40,272 nucleotides of DNA from an uncultured Lachnoanaerobaculum sp. GTDB lineage: Bacteria > Bacillota > Clostridia > Lachnospirales > Lachnospiraceae. Within the stretch, counting starts at the first letter, position 1, and each line of letters begins with the position of its first letter. The notes beneath the pieces were generated by a model, which did not search any database, was not told the origin of the DNA, and saw nothing but the letters and a program-made list of their open reading frames with translations. The stretch is from NCBI GenBank assembly GCA_937925515.1, contig CALALP010000074.1, positions 1 through 40,272 on the forward strand, given 5' to 3'. Made by a program: the position numbers and the translations under genes. Positions 34,521 through 40,272 of this stretch are shown in pieces.

Positions 34521-35717
34521 TTACTTGTATCTTTCAAGCTCTGTCAAAAAATATTCTAAACTCATACTTTTATTTAGATATTTTCCAATGTTACTGGTGA
34601 AATATCTGTAACTTCTATCCGTCCACCTACTTTTTACTATATTATCATTTTTTAAAACAAGCTTATATTTACTATATAAATTGACATCATTTGAAATAAG
34701 CGTTTCTATATCGATATTTGGATTTGAAGGTAAATATCCTAATTCATAAAAAATCTTTTTTTGTACCTTTTCACTTAACATATACTTTAAAAATCTTATA
34801 CTTGCCTCCATCTGCTTTTCATCACCTGAATTACTTATTAAATATCCAATGCCTCCCTCTCTTCTAACCCCCAAAGCTTTATTATCATTTGGTAGAACTA
34901 CATGTTTGGCATTTAAGTTTTTCGGAAATTTCTTATAATCAGAAATGTCGCCTATATACATTGCTGCATGACCTATTGAAAAATCACTTAAGCTGTCTTT
35001 ATTAAATGATTTTGTATCTGAAAAGCCAACATATTGAGATATTTCTAAAATCTCTTTTAAAAATATCTCCAGCTTTTCATTATTCTCAATTTCTTCATTT
35101 CCCACTATATATGCAACCATATTTGCATTAAGTGAAATAGGTATTGTATTATAATGGCTATTTTTAGCCCATTCAGATATTTTTATACAGCAGTCTTTAA
35201 ATTCTTCCCAATTTGAGGGTGGGTTATCTATTCCTACATTTTCAAAAATCATCTCATTATACCAAAGCACATAGGTCTTAAACCTATCACTTATTGTATA
35301 CTTAGTTCCTCCATTTTCTTTCCAAGAATCAAGTACATCTTGTGGTATACTATTTTTTAAATCAATGTCATTTTCTATATAATCTCCTAAATCTACTATA
35401 TAATTATTTTCTATCATAAAGGGATAGCTCGTATATCTTCCATAGTCCTCAGTATATATAATATTTGGAATCTTACCAATAGAAAGCATGTCATTAAGTT
35501 TATCTTCCACTTTATCAAAAGAAGGTACAGAAACTAAAGTCATACTAATATCAGGATTTTCAATCTCAAAATCTTCATAGATTCTTCTCATGGTTATATC
35601 ACTATTTTCCATGCTGCCATAACCATGTAATAAAACAATATTTGTTCTTTTAGTATTCCCCTTTTTTGAACAACCAACCATACAAAATATCAATATCAAA
35701 TAAATAAACTTTTTCAT
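34521..35717 (-). CDS. Second solute-binding lipoprotein, linked to the two-component genes
   Basis: Binding protein of 398 aa starting MKKFIYLILIFCMVGCSKKG, a lipoprotein signal with lipobox Cys at residue 16. I chose the ATG at 35717 for this signal, 22 bp after the response-regulator stop; the frame is open into that gene but an upstream start would remove the signal. The body (DISMTLVSVPSFDKVEDKL, GHAAMYIGDI) fits family 1 sugar-binding proteins, though it is divergent. Its place after the kinase and regulator, apart from the permeases, suggests it may present sugar to the sensor rather than to the transporter. Confidence 0.8.
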   Translation of the reverse strand: MKKFIYLILIFCMVGCSKKGNTKRTNIVLLHGYGSMENSDITMRRIYEDFEIENPDISMTLVSVPSFDKVEDKLNDMLSIGKIPNIIYTEDYGRYTSYPFMIENNYIVDLGDYIENDIDLKNSIPQDVLDSWKENGGTKYTISDRFKTYVLWYNEMIFENVGIDNPPSNWEEFKDCCIKISEWAKNSHYNTIPISLNANMVAYIVGNEEIENNEKLEIFLKEILEISQYVGFSDTKSFNKDSLSDFSIGHAAMYIGDISDYKKFPKNLNAKHVVLPNDNKALGVRREGGIGYLISNSGDEKQMEASIRFLKYMLSEKVQKKIFYELGYLPSNPNIDIETLISNDVNLYSKYKLVLKNDNIVKSRWTDRSYRYFTSNIGKYLNKSMSLEYFLTELERYK

Positions 35718-35739
35718 AATGTTATCTTTCCAACTGATA

Positions 35740-36477
35740 TCAAAACTTGACCTTTTTCTCATACTCTTTTGGAGATATTCCCTCATACTTTTTAAAAATT
35801 CTTGAAAAATATGCAGTATCTTCAAAACCTAATAATTGTGCTACCTCGTAAATTTTCTTATTGTATTTTTTTATATAAATTTTCGCCTTTTTTATTTTCA
35901 GTCTATTGATATATTCAAATAAATTCTCTCCTGTTTGTGCCTTAAAAGTCCTGCTTAAATAGGCCTTATTTACATGAACCTCATTTGCAATATCTTCTAA
36001 AGTAAGCCTTTCACTATAATTTTCCTCTATAAATCTTTTAGTATTTTGTATAAGCTCAGTTTCATTTTTTACATCTATACTAGAATCAGTATCCTCTAAC
36101 TTATTTGTCAAATCTTTTTTTATATCTTCTAGTGCCATAGGCAAATCTTCAAGTAAACTACTTTTTAATATATACTTTTTCACTTGATATTCTATTGCCT
36201 TTTTTGCATATTCAAAGTCAGAATAAGCAGTGAGTATTATAACCAATACATTTGAATATTTATCATGTATTATCTTAGCAGTTTCAAGCCCATTTAAAAC
36301 AGGCATTTGAATATCAAGTATAACTACATCAGGACTTTTTTCATCTATCTCATTAAGTAACGCCCTGCCGTCCTTATATAGTCCTACAAGTTCATAACCT
36401 AAATTTTCCCATTCAATAAGTTTTTTAAGCCCCTCTCTTATAAAAGGTTCGTCATCAGCTACCATTACTTTCCACAT
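35740..36477 (-). CDS. AraC-type response regulator (YesN-like)
   Basis: Cytosolic regulator of 245 aa. The N-terminal receiver domain has acidic pocket Asp8-Asp9 and phospho-acceptor Asp55 (VVILDIQMP), with the conserved Lys in KKYILKSS. The C-terminal AraC domain has two helix-turn-helix units: LEDIANEVHVNKAYLSRTFK at about 160-180, and VAQLLGFEDTAYFSRIFKK at about 211-229. It is encoded 12 bp after its kinase and most likely activates the adjacent transporter operon. Confidence 0.93.
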   Translation of the reverse strand: MWKVMVADDEPFIREGLKKLIEWENLGYELVGLYKDGRALLNEIDEKSPDVVILDIQMPVLNGLETAKIIHDKYSNVLVIILTAYSDFEYAKKAIEYQVKKYILKSSLLEDLPMALEDIKKDLTNKLEDTDSSIDVKNETELIQNTKRFIEENYSERLTLEDIANEVHVNKAYLSRTFKAQTGENLFEYINRLKIKKAKIYIKKYNKKIYEVAQLLGFEDTAYFSRIFKKYEGISPKEYEKKVKF

Positions 36478-36489
36478 ACTTCATTCCCC

Positions 36490-38202
36490 CTATACAAGTT
36501 TTTGTTTAGTTAATGGTAATGTAATCTCTATTGTAGTTCCTATATTCACGCTACTAATTATATTTATCCCATAGTCATTTCCATATAAATTATTTATAAG
36601 TCTTTGAATATTCATAATTCCGACTCTAGGATGTGTAAATTCTCCTTTTTCCTTAATCTTATCAGTACAAAATCCTATTCCGTCATCTCTTACTATTATA
36701 AAAAGTGTATTACTATCTTTTCTTTTTATAATAAGCTCTATTTTACCTTTGTCTGCCTTTGGTTCAATGCCATGGATTACTGCATTTTCCACAAAAGGCT
36801 CAATACATAACTTTGGAATCATACAATCTTTTAAATCCTCATCTTCCCAAATTATCTCATAACTTATAGTATCTTTAAACCTTTCTCCTGATAAATACAG
36901 ATAAAATTCAGCAATCTTTATTTCATCTTTTAATGCAATCTCAATCTCATCTTTCTTAAATAACTTTCCCTGCATAAGCCCTGATAAGGCATTTACTAGC
37001 TTATAAAGCTCATCTTCCTTATTTATTTTTAGCCTTATTGCAATCATAGAAAGTACATTAAAAAGAAAATGTGGATTAATTTGTGCTTGCAAATAATGTA
37101 GCTTTGCCTCCTTTACCAAAAGCTCATTTTCATAAACCTCTTTTATAAGATGATTTATTTTAGCTGCCATATCATTAAAAGAATCACTTACTTCTTGTAA
37201 CTCCAATAATTGATAAGTTTCAAGCCTTGTGTTAAAATCCCCCTTACCTACTTGTTTTAGCTTATCTACTATATTTTCAAGTGGACTTGTAAGCCTATCG
37301 GCAAAGTAGGATATTGCGATAAAAACTCCTATAAAAGTTGATATTGCAATTATCCATGAAAGTAGAAATGCAGGTAATATATTAAAATACAAATTTACTT
37401 TTGGAACAAGAATATATGACCTAAGTCCAAAACTATGTATCTTTTCACCATAATAATATACCGTATTCTTAAGTTTTACTCTATCAGCTAAACCTTTTTT
37501 TATCCCCTTTATATCATTAATTGAAAATGCAGTATCTGTAAGTAATTCTCCCTCATTACCTGATAAAATCCAATAATATTTCTCATACTTATTTGACTTA
37601 TAAAAAATGTTATTTATACTACTTAAATTAAATATCACACCACAATACCCAAGTGGTTCTAAATCTTCATTATATAATGTAAAATATAATTCAAGTGAAT
37701 TTCCATACTTAATATAAAAAAATGAATTTGAGTTGTTCTTATAAGTTTCTATCCCACGCCTTATTCTTCTTTCCTTTGCCACTCTTGCTGCACTAGTTTC
37801 AGGATAAAAATGCGTACTAACACTATTCATATTTTTTGAAAATAAATATATGTCCCCTATTACAGGATATGTTTCCTCTACCATATTTCCATCTGAAAAT
37901 AAATTTATCCCTCTTTCAAGAATTTTTTCTATCTCTTTTTTATCTCCTGCGTTCGTGTCTAGGAAATCCTTTATTTTACTATTACTCCTTATATAGGTTA
38001 TTCCGTCCTCTAAAAATTGAATATGCGTAGAAAGCTGTAAATGTAAACTGCTTATGTAAAAACTCAAATCTCTTTCTTCTCTCTCCAAAGATTGGCTAAA
38101 AGTTATCACTGAAAGAACTATACCCACTAAGAGCATAGTAACAATACTTGTAATAATCATTACCTTTAATAAAGCACTTCTTACAGTAGTTTTTTTAATC
38201 AT
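36490..38202 (-). CDS. Sensor histidine kinase (YesM-like)
   Basis: Membrane kinase of 570 aa of the LytS/YesM (His_kinase) class. TM1 lies at about 12-35 and TM2 at about 275-300, enclosing an extracellular sensor domain of about 240 residues. A HAMP-type linker follows (YFADRLTSPLENIVDKLKQV). The phospho-acceptor is His378 in QINPHFLFN, and the ATPase domain has EPFVENAVIHGIEPK and RDDGIGFC. It is first in the unit with the response regulator and the second binding protein. Confidence 0.93.
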   Translation of the reverse strand: MIKKTTVRSALLKVMIITSIVTMLLVGIVLSVITFSQSLEREERDLSFYISSLHLQLSTHIQFLEDGITYIRSNSKIKDFLDTNAGDKKEIEKILERGINLFSDGNMVEETYPVIGDIYLFSKNMNSVSTHFYPETSAARVAKERRIRRGIETYKNNSNSFFYIKYGNSLELYFTLYNEDLEPLGYCGVIFNLSSINNIFYKSNKYEKYYWILSGNEGELLTDTAFSINDIKGIKKGLADRVKLKNTVYYYGEKIHSFGLRSYILVPKVNLYFNILPAFLLSWIIAISTFIGVFIAISYFADRLTSPLENIVDKLKQVGKGDFNTRLETYQLLELQEVSDSFNDMAAKINHLIKEVYENELLVKEAKLHYLQAQINPHFLFNVLSMIAIRLKINKEDELYKLVNALSGLMQGKLFKKDEIEIALKDEIKIAEFYLYLSGERFKDTISYEIIWEDEDLKDCMIPKLCIEPFVENAVIHGIEPKADKGKIELIIKRKDSNTLFIIVRDDGIGFCTDKIKEKGEFTHPRVGIMNIQRLINNLYGNDYGINIISSVNIGTTIEITLPLTKQKLV

Positions 38203-38236
38203 AAGAATCTCTTGTCCTCAAATATTTTATAAATCT

Positions 38237-38252
38237 GCTGTTGCAAAAAATT
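38237..38252. repeat. Isolated MITE-like end near the kinase start
   Basis: GCTGTTGCAAAAAATT matches the terminal sequence of the element at 2325-2496. No partner end was found here. It sits in the kinase upstream region. A relic of an insertion is the simplest reading. Confidence 0.35.
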
Positions 38253-38357
38253 CCAATCAACATTTTATTTAGGATATATAAAAAAATTTCCGAATGCATC
38301 TTTATTATTTCTAATTCATACTGTTTATGTGGTTATCCTTTGAGGGTAGAACTTAAA

Positions 38358-38548
38358 GAAACACTCCCTATTTCAATCTTTTTAGCGGTTAGTACTGTTA
38401 ATAAAGTGAGTTACAAACTTTACAGACGAGGACTGTTCGAGTGCAGCTCGCCACGGAGTAGGCGAGCACACGAGTTCCGCAGTCTGTACTAAGTTTGTCG
38501 AAACTTTATTAACAGTACTGCGAGTATGATTGAAATAGGGAGTGTTTC
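38358..38548. repeat. 191-bp foldback element
   Basis: Imperfect long inverted repeat. Paired segments from outside in: 38358-38378/38528-38548 (21 bp, perfect), 38391-38407/38503-38519 (17 bp, perfect), 38413-38420/38491-38498 (8 bp), 38421-38427/38482-38488 (7 bp), and a central GCTCGCC/GGCGAGC hairpin at 38446-38452/38461-38467. Unpaired loops between them would give a branched fold. It codes for nothing credible: open frames across it on both strands are a by-product of its symmetry. It is GC-richer than its surroundings. Most likely a non-autonomous mobile or structured repeat element. Confidence 0.85.
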
Positions 38549-38571
38549 TGTTAATTGATCTAATCTCCCAT

Positions 38572-38595
38572 CTTATTGCCCTAAAGGGCAATAAG
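38572..38595. terminator. Hairpin beside the foldback element
   Basis: CTTATTGCCC (38572-38581) and GGGCAATAAG (38586-38595) form a perfect 10-bp stem with a TAAA loop. It is downstream of the GNAT gene on the minus strand. There is no clear U-run, so a terminator role is tentative. Confidence 0.45.
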
Positions 38596-38618
38596 CATCC
38601 CTTGCTCAAAGAGCTCGG

Positions 38619-38711
38619 TCAATCATTATTTTCGACTTTCAGCATTTCGTCTTTATCAAAATCATTACACACAGCTATAGCTTTTTTATAATCCTCTTGG
38701 GCTATAAATTC
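38619..38711 (-). pseudogene. Orphan coding tail downstream of the GNAT gene
   Basis: A 30-codon open stretch with coding-like composition (QEDYKKAIAVCNDFDKDEML) ending in TGA, preceded by an in-frame stop and lacking a start codon. It looks like the C-terminus of a gene cut by rearrangement next to the foldback element. The family is not recognisable. Confidence 0.35.
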
Positions 38712-38740
38712 TCAATATAACGAACCTATACCTGTTCCTG

Positions 38741-39136
38741 TTATGATTTTCTTTTAATTATAAATGCATTATCCGCTTTTTCAAAATTTATTTTAGGATA
38801 ATAATTCATAGCAGAATTTGCTGAAAGTAGTACTAACGATACTTTTTCTCCTATATGCTCTCTCACTTTTTCTACGAGTTTTTTTCCAATACCTTGTTTT
38901 TGATAATCTTTTTTTACTGCCAAATCCGAAAGATAACAGCAGTAACTAAAGTCTGTAATACATCTTGCAAGTCCTATAAGTTCTCCGTTATCATAGGCAA
39001 AGTAGATAAGATTTGCATTTTCAAACATGGATTTTATCCGTTCTTTTTCTTTTGTAGGTCTTACTATACCTGAGCTTTCAAATACTTCAATTATTTTTTC
39101 TACATCAAAACTTCTTGCAATCTCATAAGTTATCAT
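38741..39136 (-). CDS. GNAT family N-acetyltransferase
   Basis: Acetyltransferase of 131 aa, transferring acetyl from acetyl-CoA to an unknown amine. LSDLAVKKDYQKQGIGKKLV carries the acetyl-CoA pyrophosphate loop (Q-x-x-G-I-G) and the preceding beta strand; NYYPKINFEKADNAF is the usual C-terminal motif. I place the start at the ATG at 39136, preceded by AAAGGAAAAAT. The frame is open upstream for about 58 codons without an ATG, and that stretch (see 39137-39310) looks like a separate coding remnant. Confidence 0.85.
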   Translation of the reverse strand: MITYEIARSFDVEKIIEVFESSGIVRPTKEKERIKSMFENANLIYFAYDNGELIGLARCITDFSYCCYLSDLAVKKDYQKQGIGKKLVEKVREHIGEKVSLVLLSANSAMNYYPKINFEKADNAFIIKRKS

Positions 39137-39310
39137 ATTTTTCCTTTCTTTATAGTTCTGTTCAAATTTTATTTTTTGCTTATATTCCAACAACTCTAAA
39201 GCATCTGCTTTTAATAATTCTTTGGCAAGAGTATGTATTAATGATATTTTCCTTTGCTCAAATTCCAATTCACCTATCTCTACAAACTGGGATTTGTCAT
39301 ACAGTTTATA
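39137..39310 (-). pseudogene. Coding remnant fused in frame before the GNAT gene
   Basis: The GNAT frame stays open upstream through coding-like sequence (LYDKSQFVEIGELEFEQRK, then ALELLEYKQKIKFEQNYKER) and overlaps the last bases of the cyclase-like gene. No ATG is present; only a TTG at 39268 could start it. It may be the end of a gene whose 5' part was replaced, or a genuine N-terminal extension. The family is unknown. Confidence 0.4.
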
Positions 39311-40052
39311 ACCTATTGTTAGTGGTTAACAAATATTTTTCTAACCAATCATATTTATTTTTAATAGACTTCTGTATTTCTTCTGTTTTTCTTGTTTTGT
39401 TTCTTTCTATATCACATAATCGAAGTGCAGCTTCTATAACATTCATATATTCCATTTGATTCATACCTGATTTCCCGCTATTTAAATAATTTAAATATAC
39501 GAAATCATCCATATCTCGATACAAAATTTCACCATTAACCATTTTTTGTTCAGTACTCATACGATATTTGGTCTCATTAAATTCAAATAATTTTTCTGCG
39601 TATTCAGGATCTATAATAATTCTAGGAAATATCGCTAACTTTGATTCTAGAAAATATGCACGATTCATTGCTGGACCAAACCAAATATTCTTTTCATTAT
39701 CATAAAATAAATCACCATACGTAATTGCACCACGAGCAATAAATCCATTCTTTAAAAATTCATACAATACTTTTTCGGTGTTATAGCATGCTATTCCCAT
39801 TAATTCATACATATCTTTTCGACTATCTTCAATATCATCTTTATAGTCATAGATAATGTATGCACAGTCCGAAAAAACATGTATCTCCCTTTTGTAAACA
39901 GTCCATGGATGATTATTATCCAGCTCTTTTTCACGCTCCACCATCCGGCTAAAAACGCTGATAACATTATACCATTCATCAAAATTTATTCTGGTCTGTG
40001 AACCTAGGATATCTATGAATATGACTACTACTTTTCTAAATTTTTTCTCCAT
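39306..40052 (-). CDS. Class III nucleotide cyclase-like protein
   Basis: Cytosolic protein of 248 aa. FIDILG (Asp14) and FSD (Asp62) match the two metal-binding aspartates of class III adenylate/guanylate cyclases. RGAITYGDL (107-115) and GPAMNRAYFLES (126-137) match the cyclase pattern GxxVNxAxRLES, keeping the catalytic Asn (Asn130), but the transition-state Arg position is Phe134. No membrane, sensor or other domain is evident beyond the single cyclase-like domain and a basic C-terminal helix. Many bacterial hypothetical proteins share this pattern; their activity is unproven. GGAGGTGGGTAT precedes the ATG. No recognisable effector gene is adjacent. Confidence 0.65.
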   Translation of the reverse strand: MEKKFRKVVVIFIDILGSQTRINFDEWYNVISVFSRMVEREKELDNNHPWTVYKREIHVFSDCAYIIYDYKDDIEDSRKDMYELMGIACYNTEKVLYEFLKNGFIARGAITYGDLFYDNEKNIWFGPAMNRAYFLESKLAIFPRIIIDPEYAEKLFEFNETKYRMSTEQKMVNGEILYRDMDDFVYLNYLNSGKSGMNQMEYMNVIEAALRLCDIERNKTRKTEEIQKSIKNKYDWLEKYLLTTNNRL

Positions 40053-40119
40053 ATACCCACCTCCCGTATGATATATTATATTTTATAAATTCCCTCTAAA
40101 ACTTCTAATTTGTTAAATA

Positions 40120-40136
40120 CTTGTATCAAATACAAG
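40120..40136. promoter_or_regulatory. Palindrome upstream of the cyclase-like gene
   Basis: Perfect 7-bp arms CTTGTAT/ATACAAG with a 3-base spacer, 68 bp upstream of the cyclase-like start. A possible operator; a TTGGAC box about 60 bp further upstream may belong to a promoter, but its -10 is unclear. Confidence 0.4.
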
Positions 40137-40227
40137 CCACCTATTAACCCCACCCACTTTATACTTCTTTATCCGTATATATCATACTATATTAAGTCCA
40201 AAAATACACTACATATTCTTTACATTT

Positions 40228-40272
40228 TTACTCCTCATCTTCATCCTCATAAGCATCTATTGCCATATCATC
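40228..40272 (-). CDS. C-terminal end of an unidentified gene (partial)
   Basis: The window ends inside an open minus-strand frame whose last 14 codons read DDMAIDAYEDEDEE before a TAA at 40228-40230. The acidic tail is not enough to name the protein. It is upstream of the cyclase-like gene by 175 bp and could be its neighbour in the same locus. Confidence 0.5.
   Translation of the reverse strand, partial: DDMAIDAYEDEDEE

Noticed and set aside
35718..35825. N-terminal extension of the second binding protein
   Set aside because: It would overlap the response regulator and bury the lipoprotein signal; the internal ATG restores both signal and spacing.
38241..38609. Open frames on both strands across the foldback element (83 and 75 codons)
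   Set aside because: They arise from the symmetry of the inverted repeat, lack convincing ribosome sites and have repeat-derived composition.
39306..40052. A complete Pycsar-type operon
   Set aside because: No TM, TIR or cyclic-nucleotide-binding effector is adjacent within the window, and the transition-state Arg is missing.
1..40272. tRNA or rRNA genes
   Set aside because: I saw no tRNA-like cloverleaf with conserved T-loop sequence and no rRNA-like stretch on either strand.

Overview
The window looks like a chromosomal segment of an AT-rich, anaerobic Gram-positive bacterium of the Clostridia. Lachnospiraceae is the best guess, from the acetate-kinase/phosphotransacetylase fermentation pair, formate-tetrahydrofolate ligase with a separate FchA cyclohydrolase, a YerC/TrpR-like regulator, SpoVB/MurJ-type flippase, YesM/YesN-type two-component system and a CIRCE operator. 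I cannot fix the genus. Every gene I can support is on the minus strand, so transcription runs from high to low coordinates throughout.

Layout, low to high coordinates: htpG (156-2231) with a long leader holding a MITE-like hairpin insertion, a consensus promoter and a perfect CIRCE operator; a small one-carbon cluster (folD, fchA, an acyl-CoA thioesterase and a sigma-like tail-anchored protein, 2664-5575); yerC-like regulator; a large FAD-dependent dehydrogenase; a short MazE-like antitoxin remnant; ackA and pta; a two-TM membrane protein with a duplicated tail; a BaiN/HI0933-like flavoprotein; a MurJ/SpoVB-like flippase; ybeY and phoH; a solitary RelB/DinJ antitoxin; an archaeal-type valS; an EF-G-like GTPase; a housekeeping run YugP-like protease, fmt, def, priA, murF, murE; and fhs.

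From 29994 to 38202 there is a carbohydrate-uptake locus: histidine kinase, AraC-type response regulator and a lipoprotein binding protein in one unit, then a second unit with its own promoter encoding a substrate-binding lipoprotein, two permeases and a Gfo/Idh/MocA protein with GH109-like motifs. No ABC ATPase is present, so a shared ATPase elsewhere is implied. The last 2 kb is accessory in character: a 191-bp foldback element, gene debris, a GNAT acetyltransferase and a class III nucleotide-cyclase-like protein, ending with the last 14 codons of another gene.

The one-carbon genes fit together: Fhs makes 10-formyl-THF, which Fmt uses for initiator tRNA; FchA and FolD interconvert the next two oxidation states. 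FolD has lost residues needed for cyclohydrolase activity, which FchA should supply. Three GC-rich extragenic palindromes with compensatory base changes (1-31, 18493-18525, 29937-29973) are a dispersed repeat family. The least explained items are the cyclase-like protein at 39306-40052, the sigma-like membrane-anchored protein at 4598-5575, and the palindrome family.
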